From Candidatus Tectimicrobiota bacterium (GTDB taxonomy: Bacteria > JACPUC01): 64,000 nt of DNA. The stretch is from positions 62,001-126,000 of the forward strand of contig JACPUC010000010.1 in NCBI GenBank assembly GCA_016192455.1, written 5' to 3'. The notes below the pieces were generated by a model. It was not told the DNA's origin and did no database searches. It was given only the letters and a program-made list of their open reading frames with translations. The translations under genes and the position numbers were made by a program. The first letter of the stretch is position 1, and every line of letters begins with the position of its first letter. Below are positions 27,318 to 36,649 of the stretch, in pieces.

Positions 27318-29093
27318 ATGAGCGCACCCGCGACCACGGCAGACGCGTCGGTTGATCCCATCCTCGTGTCGGTGATCGGCAAGCACCTCGAGAACATCAC
27401 CCACGAGATGGGCATCGCCATGACGCGCTCGACCAGCAGTCCCTTCTTTCAGGTGAAGGACATGTGCACGGCGATCCTGGACGAGCGGGCCCGCCTGCTG
27501 TGCCAGAAAGAGTACCTGCCGCTCATGGCCTACACCTTCCCGACCATGCTCGAGGCGCTCCTGAAGTTCTTCGGGGACGATGTGGGCCCGGGCGACGTCT
27601 TCATCACCAACGACGTCTTCTACGGCGGCAACCAGGCCCAGGACCTGGCTTTCTTCCGGCCCCTCTTCTGGGAAGGGGCGCTGCGCTACTGGACGGCGAC
27701 AAAAGGCCATCAGGTGGACCTGGGCGGTCCCATCCTGGGCGGCTACAACCCGCGCGCCCGCGAGGTGTGGCAGGAGACCGTGCGCATTCCGCCGCTGAAG
27801 GTCTACGAAGGGGGGAAGCTGCGGCGCGACGTCTGGAACCTGCTGATGGAAAACACCCGCCTGCCGCGGCTGGTGGGGCGCGACTTCCAGGCCATGATCG
27901 GCGGCTGCACGGTGGGCGAGCGCCGCCTCCAGGCGCTCCTGCAGCGCTATGGTCACCCGAGCGTGCACGCGCACATCGACGCCCTCCTCGACTCCTCCGA
28001 GGCGATGATGCGCCTGGAGATCGAGCGCCTGCCGGACGGCGCCTACCAGGCCGAGGCCAGCACGCAGGACGACGGACAGGACAAGGAGGCGGTCTACACG
28101 GCCCGCCTCGCCGTCACCATCGCGGGCAGCTCCATCACCTTCGACTTCAGCGGCAGCGACCCGCAGGCCCCCGGCTGGATCAACGGCGTCTACGCCACCG
28201 CCTTCTCAGCCGCGGTGTGCAGCCTCTTCATGTGCGTCGATCCGCTCATTCCGCGCAACGACGGCGCCATGCGCCCCATCCGCGTGCTGCTGCCCGAGGG
28301 GAGCTTTTTGAACGCACGCTACCCGGCGGCCTCCGTGCGCGGCAACTTCACCTGCAACGACGTCATCGGCGACAGCATCATGAAGGCGCTGGCGCAGGTG
28401 ATGCCGGAGCGCGTCACGGCGGGATGGGCGCGCTCGCTCACCGGCTCGATCGCCGGCATCGACCCGCGGACGGGTGAGAAGTACTACGACGTGATGTTCA
28501 TCTCGAACCGGGGGGGATCAGGGGGGACGCAGGGCACCGACGGCTGGAGCTACATCGGCATCCTGACGCTGGGCGGCGGCATCACGGTGCAGGACCTGGA
28601 AATCCACGAGCGCACCAAGCCGCATTTCTTCCATGAGCTGGAGTTCGCGCCCGATGCGGGAGGGGCTGGGCGGTGGCGGGGCGGTCTCGGCGCCCACAGC
28701 CGCTTCACCGTTTTCGCCCGGGATACCGAGATCGTCATGCGCGGCGACAACTCGAACGCGCCGTTCGGGCTCTTCGGCGGGCGGCCAGGGAGGCGGGGCG
28801 AGTGTCGGCTGGAGCAGGCGAACGGCGAGATCGTCGAAGTGCAGGCCAATGAGCTCTACACCCTGCGGCGAGCCGCGCAGATCGAGTTCTTCGCCGCCGG
28901 CGGCGGCGGCTTTGGAAATCCCCTGGAGCGCGACCTCGACCTCGTTGCCGACGATCTACGCAATGGTTTCATCACTCCCGAGGCCGCCGTGCGCGACTAC
29001 GGCGCCGTCCTGAACGCGGACGGCAGCCTCAATCACGCCGCCAGTGCGGCCCGCCGGGGACAGCTCCGGGCAGAGGTCAAGAGCGGTTGCTGA
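27318..29093 (+). CDS. hyuB: Hydantoinase/oxoprolinase family protein, subunit B (second pair)
   Basis: The 591-residue HyuB paralogue contains DPILVSVIGKHLENITHEMG, GDVFITNDVFYGGNQAQDLA, FDFSGSDPQAPGWINGVYA, and a C-terminal AAGGGGFGNPLERDLDLVAD. It ends the plus-strand island and converges on the acyl-CoA synthetase-like gene. The ATG at 27318 is preferred since an upstream ATG at 27301 is out of frame. It has ISNRGGSGGTQGTDGWSY where the first copy has a shorter, different segment, another sign of a separate lineage. Confidence 0.87.
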   Translation: MSAPATTADASVDPILVSVIGKHLENITHEMGIAMTRSTSSPFFQVKDMCTAILDERARLLCQKEYLPLMAYTFPTMLEALLKFFGDDVGPGDVFITNDVFYGGNQAQDLAFFRPLFWEGALRYWTATKGHQVDLGGPILGGYNPRAREVWQETVRIPPLKVYEGGKLRRDVWNLLMENTRLPRLVGRDFQAMIGGCTVGERRLQALLQRYGHPSVHAHIDALLDSSEAMMRLEIERLPDGAYQAEASTQDDGQDKEAVYTARLAVTIAGSSITFDFSGSDPQAPGWINGVYATAFSAAVCSLFMCVDPLIPRNDGAMRPIRVLLPEGSFLNARYPAASVRGNFTCNDVIGDSIMKALAQVMPERVTAGWARSLTGSIAGIDPRTGEKYYDVMFISNRGGSGGTQGTDGWSYIGILTLGGGITVQDLEIHERTKPHFFHELEFAPDAGGAGRWRGGLGAHSRFTVFARDTEIVMRGDNSNAPFGLFGGRPGRRGECRLEQANGEIVEVQANELYTLRRAAQIEFFAAGGGGFGNPLERDLDLVADDLRNGFITPEAAVRDYGAVLNADGSLNHAASAARRGQLRAEVKSGC

Positions 29094-29155
29094 AGCGTTA
29101 CTCCTTTCCGCGCCTGCACCCGCCGCGAGAGCGACGTCTTCCCTGGCGCTCACCC

Positions 29156-30550
29156 CTACCCACCCTCCGCGCTCCTCCCGCGGATGTCCCCGTAGCGGCG
29201 CAGCACGTGCATGGCGTAAGCAGCCTGGTCGGGCGACGTGTAGGCCGGGGCGCCGTGTTTGCGCAGGGTCGTCACCAGCGCCGGCACCTCGTCGCGGCCC
29301 ATGAGGCACCAGGCCGTCGGTTTGCCGGTGCGCTGCACGTGGCCGCGGCAGGCCTCCCACAGCCCCATGATCGTCTCGTCCGTGATGTAGGCGTTCACCA
29401 GGAGGATGAGCAGCACGCCGTCGATGCTCGGGTCCTCGAACATGCCACGCATGGAGACCTGCAGCATCTCCTCGCCGGCGTTGCCGAGATCGACGGGGTT
29501 GGTCTGCCGCAGGAACTCCGGCACGACCCTCTTCAGCTCGGCGCGGGTGGCGTCGCCGAGGCGCGGGAAGCGGAAGCCGAACGCCTCGGCGGCCTCCATG
29601 CAAATGGCCGCCAGGCCGCCGCTCATGGTCACCAAGCCGAGGCGGTCGCCGGTGAAGGGGGGTTGACGCAGCAGCGCGGTGAGGGCTGCCATCATCTCCG
29701 TGGGGGTGTCGAGGCGGATGACGCCGCACGCCTGGAACAGCTTGTCGTAGGCGCGGTCGTCGCCGCAGTCGCTCGCCGTGTTGGTGGAGGAGATGTCCCG
29801 CCCCGCTTCGCTGCGGCCGATCTTCACGGCGACGATCGGCTTGCGGCGCACGACCTCTTTGGCGGCGCGCTCGAACGCCTGCGGGTCCGCCACCGACTCG
29901 AGGAAGAGGGCGACGGCTTTGGTATGCTCGTCTTCAGCGAGGTACTCGAGGAGCTCCGCCTCGTGGACATCGCAGCGGTTGCCCAGGGCCAGGTGCTTGC
30001 CGAAGCCCACGCCCTCCCGCGCGCCGTGCATGTTCATCACCGTGCCGAAGGCGCCGCTCTGCGTCACCAGGCTCACCGGCCCGATCTCCCGCGCCAGGGG
30101 ATTGAATGACAGGTTCAACTTCGCGGCGGCGTTGTAAATGCCGTTAATGTTCGGCCCAAAGATGCGGATGCCGGTGCGCTTGTGGAGATCGACGAGCTGC
30201 TGCTGGAGCCTGGCGCCTTCCTGATCTTTTTCCGCGAAGCCGCCGGCATAGATGACGACCCCTTTCACCCCCTGCTCGGCGCACTCGGCCACCGTCCCGG
30301 GTACGGCCCGCACCGGCACGGCCAGCGCCGCCACGTCGATCTCCTCCTGCACGTCGGTGATCTTCGCGTACGCCGTGAAGCCGCCGACCTCCGGCTCGGA
30401 GGGGTTGATCGGGAAGACCTTCCCTTCGTACCCCTGGCCCATGAGGTTCTGCAGGACCTGGTTGCCGATCTTGCCCGGCTTGTTGCTGGCGCCGATGAGC
30501 GCCACGGAGCGGGGATTGAGGATGTGACGGAGTGTCGCCTGACCTGTCAT
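29156..30550 (-). CDS. NDP-forming acyl-CoA synthetase alpha-like / CoA-binding protein lacking the catalytic histidine
   Basis: This 464-residue protein has the three subdomains of ADP-forming acyl-CoA synthetase alpha subunits: CoA-binding ILNPRSVALIGASNKPGKIG, then IRIFGPNINGIYNAAAKLN and GPVSLVTQSGAFGTVMN, then the C-terminal ligase part LGLVTMSGGLAAICMEAAEA. The loop that normally reads SHTGSLAG, with the phosphohistidine, reads STNTASDCG here, so the His is replaced by Asn. AGGAGT precedes the ATG at 30550. It may use CoA as a transferase or have another role. No beta (ATP-grasp) subunit is adjacent. Confidence 0.78.
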   Translation of the reverse strand: MTGQATLRHILNPRSVALIGASNKPGKIGNQVLQNLMGQGYEGKVFPINPSEPEVGGFTAYAKITDVQEEIDVAALAVPVRAVPGTVAECAEQGVKGVVIYAGGFAEKDQEGARLQQQLVDLHKRTGIRIFGPNINGIYNAAAKLNLSFNPLAREIGPVSLVTQSGAFGTVMNMHGAREGVGFGKHLALGNRCDVHEAELLEYLAEDEHTKAVALFLESVADPQAFERAAKEVVRRKPIVAVKIGRSEAGRDISSTNTASDCGDDRAYDKLFQACGVIRLDTPTEMMAALTALLRQPPFTGDRLGLVTMSGGLAAICMEAAEAFGFRFPRLGDATRAELKRVVPEFLRQTNPVDLGNAGEEMLQVSMRGMFEDPSIDGVLLILLVNAYITDETIMGLWEACRGHVQRTGKPTAWCLMGRDEVPALVTTLRKHGAPAYTSPDQAAYAMHVLRRYGDIRGRSAEGG

Positions 30551-30768
30551 GGGGTACTCCTGCGAACGAAGAGAGAGAGTGATGGGTTCCAGCGCCCGGC
30601 TCGCCCGGCGCGGTGCGGATAAACGTCCTCCTTGGCCGCGGCGGCTCGATGGGGCGCTCATGGCGGCGGGGACGACGGGCGCGAGGCCGCCTTGCCAAGG
30701 CGCACGCCTGCGGTCTCGACTGAGTGCTCTAATTCATAAGTCCGGTGACGTATCCCGGTTCGTTGGGT

Positions 30769-32253
30769 CTATGCCGCCGGCTCCGGCATGCCGTACGCCT
30801 CCCAGGCGGCGCGCACCTGCTCGAGGGCCGCTGCCGCGGGGCGCGACGGAGGCGGCGTGGGACGCGCGCGGCCGGCTTCGCCGGCGGTCTTCCTGGTGGC
30901 GTCGATGCCCAGCTTCGAGCACAGGTTGAAGGAGGTGTAGTTCACCTCCGGGCCGCCCTCGACGCGGGCGCGCGCCGCCGGGTTGAGGGCGTTCACCCCC
31001 ACCGCCGGCAGGATCACCACGTCGAGCTCCGGGTCGACGCGCGTTGAGAGCGCCCAGAGCACGTCCTTCCATTCATAGATGTTGATGTCCTCGTCCACGA
31101 CGATGACCGTATTCACCAGGGTCATGCCGAAGCCCGACCCCAGGGCGGTCATGATCGCCTGCTTGCCCCAGCCGGGGTAACGCTTCTTGATCTGCACCAC
31201 GGCCACGTACATGCGCCCTTCCAGCGGCAGGTAGAGGTCGCGGAAGCCGACGATCTCCTTCTGCATGGCGGCGTACCAGGCGAACGGCTGCGGGTAGGTC
31301 ATGACGTTCGTCTCGCTGTACACGTGCCCCGAGGTGCAGGAGACGTAGATGGGGTCGCGCCGCTGCGTGATGCAGTGGATGCGCAGGTAGGGCTGCTCGA
31401 GCTGCTCGCTGGTGTAGCCGGTGTACTCGCCGAAGGGGCCTTCGCGGCGCTTCTCGTTGAGGAGGAGCTTGCCTTCCAGGACGATCTCCGAGCTTGCCGG
31501 CACCTCCACGTCGATGGTCTCGCAGCGCACCAACTCGACGGGCTTGCCGGTCAGGCCGCCGGTGAAGCGGAACTCGGCGTCGCGCCCCACCTCGGGCATC
31601 TTGGCCGCGCCGGCGAGGTGCAGGATGGGGTCGTAGCCCAGGGCCACGGCGCAGTCCAACTCCGTCTGGCCCCGCTGCCGGGCGCGGGCGCAGAAGACGC
31701 CGGCATCCTGGGTGGCGCTCGCCACCAGGCCGGCGGTGCGCGCGTCATGGATCATGATGCGGTAGATGCCGAGGTTCTGGCGCCACTCCGGGTCCTTCAT
31801 CACCACCCCGGGGAGGGTGATGTAGGGGCCGCCGTCATCGGGGTGCCAACGAAACGCCGGCAGCATGCCGAGGTTCACGTCGTCGCCCTTCAGGATGACC
31901 TCCTTGCAGGGCGCCTCTGCGACGATGACGGGCTTCGGCCAGCTCGCCCGCTGCCGGATGTTCTCCAGGAAGTGGGCGCGGATTTCCTTGATCGTCGTCA
32001 TCCGCCTCCAGTTCGGCAGCCCGCACATCAGCCCCCAGCGCCGGATCGACCCGAAGACATTGATGACGAGGGGCATGGCGCGGCCGACAACGTTCTCGAA
32101 GAGCACCGCCGGCGCGGTCCAGCCATGGCGCTCGTACATCTCCCAGATGAAGGCGCCGATCTCATCGCCGTCGCTCACCGGCTTGGAGATGCGGACGAGC
32201 TCGCCTTCCGCTTCCAGCGCCTCCAGGAAGGCGCGCATCTCGGTATAGACCAT
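30769..32253 (-). CDS. UbiD-family prFMN-dependent (de)carboxylase 2
   Basis: The 494-residue UbiD protein keeps all expected motifs: NLGIYRIMIHDARTAGL with the arginine, SSEIVLEGKLLLNEKRREGP running into EGPFGEYTGYT, and VVDEDINIYEWKDVLWALST. The ATG at 32253 gives the usual VYTEMRAFLEALEAEGELVR opening. A proline/alanine-rich tail follows KLGIDATRK. It lies 218 bases upstream of the acyl-CoA synthetase-like gene on the same strand, so a decarboxylation/CoA-ester pathway is possible. Confidence 0.88.
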   Translation of the reverse strand: MVYTEMRAFLEALEAEGELVRISKPVSDGDEIGAFIWEMYERHGWTAPAVLFENVVGRAMPLVINVFGSIRRWGLMCGLPNWRRMTTIKEIRAHFLENIRQRASWPKPVIVAEAPCKEVILKGDDVNLGMLPAFRWHPDDGGPYITLPGVVMKDPEWRQNLGIYRIMIHDARTAGLVASATQDAGVFCARARQRGQTELDCAVALGYDPILHLAGAAKMPEVGRDAEFRFTGGLTGKPVELVRCETIDVEVPASSEIVLEGKLLLNEKRREGPFGEYTGYTSEQLEQPYLRIHCITQRRDPIYVSCTSGHVYSETNVMTYPQPFAWYAAMQKEIVGFRDLYLPLEGRMYVAVVQIKKRYPGWGKQAIMTALGSGFGMTLVNTVIVVDEDINIYEWKDVLWALSTRVDPELDVVILPAVGVNALNPAARARVEGGPEVNYTSFNLCSKLGIDATRKTAGEAGRARPTPPPSRPAAAALEQVRAAWEAYGMPEPAA

Positions 32254-32818
32254 CAGGTTACCCTCGCTGAGCCGCACGAGCTGTGGGTTGACACGTCTTC
32301 TTCGGAAATGGGTTTGGGGGAGGAATGAACCTACACCTTCCGCCCGCGTTGCTTGGCGGTCGATTCCGGGCGGCGAGAGCAGACTTGCGCCCAGCCTGGC
32401 GGTTTCCGCGTGGTTCGCCGCGGCACGAACGCGGTTTCTGAAACCGCGACACCGAAGGAACCACGCCGCGCGCGGCATGCGCGCCGCACCCTGGGTGCCT
32501 ACCTGATTTACTGGAGTATGTCAAGAGAGGGAGGGCGTGAGGGGAAGAGCCTCAGCCGGGCAGGCGCCGAAGACGTCAGAGCCTTGCAAATGCCGTGCGG
32601 GGCCTCCCCTTCCGTGCCAACGCGGCGTCGCGCCGTAAGGTTGGAAGGGAGCACCCGCAGCGCGATACAGGGACGCGCCGAAGCGTGGGAGGCGCTCCCA
32701 TTTCGTCCACACAACGTTCGAGCCATTGTTGAACTTGAGGGGGGAGGCTGGGAATAGATCTCGTCCCTTACTGGTTAGGTCAAGGAGAGTCCTTCATCAA
32801 GCGAGGCAAGAGTTACAC
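32254..32818. other. 565-base non-coding region with a dispersed-type palindrome
   Basis: No convincing gene lies between the UbiD and membrane-protein starts. A perfect palindrome CGCGGTTTC-T-GAAACCGCG spans 32430-32448. A plus-strand TTGACA occurs near 32290 without a clear -10. Regulatory elements for both divergent genes are expected here but could not be fixed. Confidence 0.4.
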
Positions 32819-33193
32819 ATGAAGGCGCCCCACATTTCCAAGGTTTCCCCAGCCGCTGAGCCATCCTCCCCCACCGCGAGGAACCCGCAGGGGGAGTCGA
32901 GCCTTCAAGTCAGTGGAGAAGCCCCTGCCGCACAGCACGACACTCTCCCGGCCCTGCCGCTCCGGCACAATCACAAACAGCGAGGAGTTCTTGGCTACGC
33001 GCTCTTGCTGAGTGGGTTTATCGCCTGCCCCTGTCATGCGCCGCTGCTGCTTGCCGTCTTGGCGGGCACGACGATCGGCTCCCAGCTTCTCGAGCACACG
33101 GTCACCCTTGTCATCGCCATGGGAAGCTACTTCTTCTTCTCGCTGTTTCTCGGACTCCGACTCGTCAAGCGTCGCGAGCAAGCCGCGCGCTAG
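32819..33193 (+). CDS. Small MerE-like membrane protein with a CPCH motif
   Basis: The 124-residue protein has a long polar N-terminus (about 60 residues, Pro/Ser/Ala-rich) and two membrane helices: GYALLLSGFIACPCHAPLLL continuing to AVLAGTTIGS, and TLVIAMGSYFFFSLFLGLRL. The CPCH motif in the first helix is characteristic of MerE-type mercury transporters and related heavy-metal membrane proteins. No other mer gene is visible, so a mercury role is only inferred. The ATG at 32819 is preceded by GCGAGGCAAG. It runs toward the AbrB-like gene. Confidence 0.6.
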   Translation: MKAPHISKVSPAAEPSSPTARNPQGESSLQVSGEAPAAQHDTLPALPLRHNHKQRGVLGYALLLSGFIACPCHAPLLLAVLAGTTIGSQLLEHTVTLVIAMGSYFFFSLFLGLRLVKRREQAAR

Positions 33194-33413
33194 AGAAAAA
33201 ACCCCCTTTCCCCCACCTCATGCGCCGCACTGGGGGGCGGTGAACAAGCCACGTCACCGGCACGGTGAGCCGCGGGCGAACTCGTTCCTCTTCCCCATAT
33301 CCCTGGGAACACCCCACGGGAGGCGTCACGGCATCCTCTCTGCCGACGCGGCCGGGAATCTCGAACGCCCCACTGTGATCGAGATGACGGCTACGGGTCG
33401 CCCGCCCCGCAGG

Positions 33414-33773
33414 CTATTTCTTCTCCATCACTACCCGCTTGCCTTTGTCCGATACCGTGAAGGAGATTTGATCGCCGGGCGAGAAGCCGAAGTAATCAAC
33501 CATAAGGGGGCGACCAAGCAGGACGGTGCCGTTCTTCCCAACCTTGCGGCTGCTGCTCCCTCTCCTGCCCAAGTCGATGAGCGGCCGCGCTTTCCCCTTA
33601 TCGACCAGGCCGCGAAGATAGAGGGCGTCGACCTGGTTCTTGGTTTGAATCTTCAACTCCTTCTGAATCTCCTGGACGGTTTTCCCGGCATCCACCAACT
33701 CGACAACCTTAAGATGCTTGTCGGTGATTCTGGCCCTTTTGCGTGTGGCTTGCTTCGCCTTCGGCTCGCTCAT
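33414..33773 (-). CDS. Small AbrB/SpoVT-type DNA-binding regulator with N-terminal helical region
   Basis: The 119-residue protein is very basic. Residues 15-65 (KHLKVVELVDAGKTVQEIQK onward) look like a helix-turn-helix. The C-terminal 45 residues (VGKNGTVLLGRPLMVDYFGF then SPGDQISFTVSDKGKRVVM) resemble a swapped-hairpin AbrB-like DNA-binding domain. The start at 33773 is chosen over 33785 because GGAGG lies six bases before it. A good promoter lies upstream on the same strand. Targets are unknown; a chromosomal regulator rather than an antitoxin is likely, since no toxin gene is adjacent. Confidence 0.6.
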   Translation of the reverse strand: MSEPKAKQATRKRARITDKHLKVVELVDAGKTVQEIQKELKIQTKNQVDALYLRGLVDKGKARPLIDLGRRGSSSRKVGKNGTVLLGRPLMVDYFGFSPGDQISFTVSDKGKRVVMEKK

Positions 33774-33810
33774 AGGTTCCTCCATGAGTGAAGAGAAAAA
33801 GTTAGGGAGA

Positions 33811-33839
33811 AATATAGCAGGTAGAAAGAAGAATCACAA
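33811..33839 (-). promoter_or_regulatory. Strong sigma70-type promoter for the AbrB-like gene
   Basis: On the minus strand TTGTGA (33839-33834), a 17-base spacer and TATATT (33816-33811) lie in an AT-rich patch. They predict a leader of about 30 bases before the ATG at 33773. Confidence 0.65.
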
Positions 33840-34612
33840 GCGAGTAAAGAAAAATTCTGAAAATAATTCGCAGCAATTCCGCAGATGCTGGAGCCCAAAG
33901 CTCCGAAACGGTGCACCGCCATTCCTCACGCCGGCTGGTGGTGGCTCGTGGGATTGCCGCGCCGAGGGGAATGTGGCGTCACCTAGTGAGGAACGTGTGG
34001 TAAACGGTGGCGCCCTTCGATCCTCGCCGCGGTGAGGAGGCAGTACCTCTGCAACTCAGTCTTCGTGTTGTATTCAACCAGCAACAGATGATGTCCTTCA
34101 TTGAGCGAAGCTTTGTGAAGTGGAGCGGTTCTTGTTTTCACGAAGACCTGGCGGAAACACCCCGCACCGAACGCCTGCCGCGCCACCTTCGCCTCGCGGC
34201 GCTCCACCCATCACCACGTGGAAGGGCGAAATCAAAGGCGCCGTAGCAACGGCAAGAGCGCAGCCGGACATGAGCATGAAGAGGCGAGGGACACGTACGG
34301 AGCGGCTGCGCCGGCCGTTCGGTGAACCTCGCCCAGCACTACGGAAGGTAACGCGATACCGTTGCGTCGTCATGGCTGGCTTGCTTGGCAATGGACCATG
34401 GAGAGAGTGGCAGGGAGCGCCGCCGCCACATCCGTGGCTGGGCTTGCGCCAGGTAGACCTCGCCTGCCGCAGCCCTGCTCCCTCTTGCCAGGGGCCGCTC
34501 CTGGGAGCCGATCGCCTGGAGCCAGCCCTTGGCAATGTGCGCGGCGCCGCCTCATCACTTTCCGCAAGCTGTAGGCGCCCGGCTCCTCAGTGTTTGTCCT
34601 CCCGTCGCCCCC
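33840..34612. other. Non-coding region with no recognisable gene
   Basis: The first 60 bases are AT-rich, and the rest is high-GC without codon structure, recognisable protein or strong palindrome. It separates the AbrB-like gene from the 3' end of a solute-binding gene. Confidence 0.4.
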
Positions 34613-35665
34613 TTACTTGGAGCCGATTCGCCGATGCGCCTCCTTGAGCCAGGAGAGGTCCACATAATCGCTGACCTTGAACTGCTTCTCCATCAGGCCG
34701 TACTTGTGCAGGGTATCGACGTTGCGCTGGAATGCGTCGATGTTCGGCCAGGCGTTCGGGTCGCGGTACGAGTCCCATTGCCGCAGCAGGAACCAGGAAC
34801 TGAAGGCTGCTTCCGGTCGCTTGGTGAACTTCGCCGCCACCTTCACGGCTTCGTCGCGGTTGGCGGGATCGAGGTACCACTTCCAGGCCCGCAGGAAGTC
34901 TTCCATGAAGTCCTTCGCCACCTCGGGACGGTTGCGTAGGAAATCGCCGCGGCCGTTAAACGCGACGATCTGCGTGGGACCGTCCATGGCGTCCATCATG
35001 GTGAAGATGGTGCGCAGGCCGCCGGTCTTCAGGGCGTTGCTCCAGAACGGCTGTACAAAGATGGCGAGATCGATCTTCCCCTGGCGCAGCATCACCTCTT
35101 GATTAGGGAACATCACTTCCACCACCGTGTAGTCCTTCCCCGCAACCAGGTTGTTCTTCTTCAGCATTACCTGCATGGCGAGGTCGACGGCCGTCCCATG
35201 CGCATTGGTGGCGAGAAGCTTCCCCTTCAGGTCCTTGACGGTCTTGATGGGGGAGCTTTCAAGCACCGTCCATGGCTCGGTGAAGGCGCCATTTGTCCCA
35301 TCCTGCAGGTCGTCGGCGAGGATCTTCAAGTCGAGGCCAGCGTTCGTCACGGCGAGGGGGAAGCTCGAGTACGCCAGCGCCCCGAACTCGACCGCCTTGG
35401 CGGCAAAGCCTTGGATTTGCGGCGTCGAGCCGCGGAAGTTGATGAGCTCCGTGGTGTACGACTTGCCGTAGTGCTTCAGCAGCTCCGGCTTCATGTAGAA
35501 GAGCGTGTGGATTTCGAACGCCGGCACCGTATAGCCGATGCGGATTGGGATGGGCTGGGCGTTGGCCGCTCCGGCAACCACCGCCAGCACCACCGCGCCG
35601 CAAAGCAGGCCTGCCGCCCAGCTCAGGTTCAGCTTGGTGCGCCACGTTCTCTTTCTCCCCTTCAT
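34613..35665 (-). CDS. ABC-type solute-binding protein, NitT/TauT family (paralogue of the 16-kb protein)
   Basis: This 350-residue protein has a signal peptide (LLCGAVVLAVVAGAANAQ) and the SsuA/THI5-like fold: IPIRIGYTVPAFEIHTLFYM, GSTPQIQGFAAKAVEFGALA, LATNAHGTAVDLAMQVMLKK and MEDFLRAWKWYLDPANRDEA. FYMKPELLKHYGKSYTTEL matches the protein at 15994-17040 closely, and both end in a similar LDLSWLKEAHRRI/TDLSFLEEAKRRL segment. AGGAGGGGG precedes the ATG. It has no transporter partners here. Confidence 0.82.
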   Translation of the reverse strand: MKGRKRTWRTKLNLSWAAGLLCGAVVLAVVAGAANAQPIPIRIGYTVPAFEIHTLFYMKPELLKHYGKSYTTELINFRGSTPQIQGFAAKAVEFGALAYSSFPLAVTNAGLDLKILADDLQDGTNGAFTEPWTVLESSPIKTVKDLKGKLLATNAHGTAVDLAMQVMLKKNNLVAGKDYTVVEVMFPNQEVMLRQGKIDLAIFVQPFWSNALKTGGLRTIFTMMDAMDGPTQIVAFNGRGDFLRNRPEVAKDFMEDFLRAWKWYLDPANRDEAVKVAAKFTKRPEAAFSSWFLLRQWDSYRDPNAWPNIDAFQRNVDTLHKYGLMEKQFKVSDYVDLSWLKEAHRRIGSK

Positions 35666-36123
35666 GTCAACCCCCTCCTCTGACAAGCGCGGGGCGCCAC
35701 GTTCAGCAGCCATGCCTGCGGCGGCGCCAGCCTTGCGCCGTCACCAGGCCGCTGGGCGCACCCCACGCTCTTTGTTCTGGATGGTCGCCGCACCCGCCTG
35801 GGGCCGAACGCCAAGGTCCGCGCCCCGCTGCCCCTCATGGGGTCTCGCGGGCGTAGGTTGTGCGAGCTCGATTCTAGCAAGTTGGGGCGTGGGCGTATAG
35901 GGGAGGTGGAAAAGGGAGGTAGAGGGAGATGGTAACGATGGCGCGCCGCCACGATGGTGTGAAAGGGGGATGCGCCGTGGCGAGATCGGTGAAAGTGGAG
36001 AGGAGTTAAGGTGACAGCGGACTCGCCGGCCGGCCGCTCCCGCTGCCACGAAAAGAGGCGCGTACGTGCTTGATTTTAGGCGATGATGAGGCTGACGGTC
36101 GTGCGCCGGTGTCCTTCATCTCC

Positions 36124-36185
36124 GCGTTCTCTGCGCCTCTGCGGTTCAATGGAGTGCACCGCGGAGACGCAGAGGACGCAGAGAA
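36124..36185. repeat. Imperfect inverted repeat of CTCTGCG units
   Basis: A left arm with TCTCTGCGCCTCTGCGGT and a right arm ACCGCGGAGACGCAGAGG followed by ACGCAGAGAA face each other across about 12 bases. Tandem CTCTGCG-type units suggest a repeat-derived element. Confidence 0.55.
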
Positions 36186-36270
36186 GGTAGCAGAAGGAAC
36201 CACAGGTGCGCGGGTTCACCCAGCTATCGGTGTCCATCCGTGTGCATCAGTGGTTCCTTGCATCCCGCTG

Positions 36271-36298
36271 GTAGGGGCGGTTCGCGAACCGCCCCTAC
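36271..36298. repeat. 28-base perfect palindrome, copy 1 of a dispersed family
   Basis: Arms GTAGGGGCGGTTCG and CGAACCGCCCCTAC meet without a spacer. The same element recurs exactly at 48535-48562 and with one change at 48905-48932. Confidence 0.8.
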
Positions 36299-36435
36299 GG
36301 TCGATGGGCTGGAAGACTGGCCTCCCATCTCTGCGATCTCTGCGTCTGCCGCGACAATAGGCGTCTAGGTGGTTGATTTCACGACCTTGCAGGTTTGCCA
36401 CCGCGCGTCTCACAGCGAACGGGATGTGCAGAGCC

Positions 36436-36514
36436 GTAGGGGCGGGGCTTGCCCCGCCCGCTGAGTCGTCCCCGCTGAGCCGCCACGCCGGGGCGCAGCA
36501 AGCGGCGCCCCTAC
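36436..36514. repeat. 79-base element bounded by GTAGGGGCG inverted repeats
   Basis: The ends are GTAGGGGCG (36436-36444) and CGCCCCTAC (36506-36514), the same termini as the 28-base palindrome. Inside is a hairpin GGGCGGGGC-TT-GCCCCGCCC (36440-36459). It looks like a longer relative of the same repeat family. Confidence 0.6.
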
Positions 36515-36649
36515 ACCCGGGGTGCCGAACCCTTCGACAAGAGAGACGGTTGCTCCTGGTACACCCCATGTTCATCGCTTCGCGGGCGGGCCGGAGGCCC
36601 ATGGGGAACTGCCTCGACTCTTCCCGCCATGCGCCGGATGCCCAGCCCC

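Larger units (their letters stand above)
35666..36649. other. 984-base repeat-rich intergenic region
   Basis: No gene is supported. The region holds at least three separate palindromic repeats, listed individually, plus phrases such as GTCCATCCGTGTGCATCAG that look like relics of widely dispersed repeats. It separates two minus-strand genes. Confidence 0.55.

Noticed and set aside
34120..34647. Plus-strand frame of 175 residues in the spacer near 34 kb
   Set aside because: It has no SD, is low-complexity Pro/Arg, and overlaps the end of the solute-binding gene.
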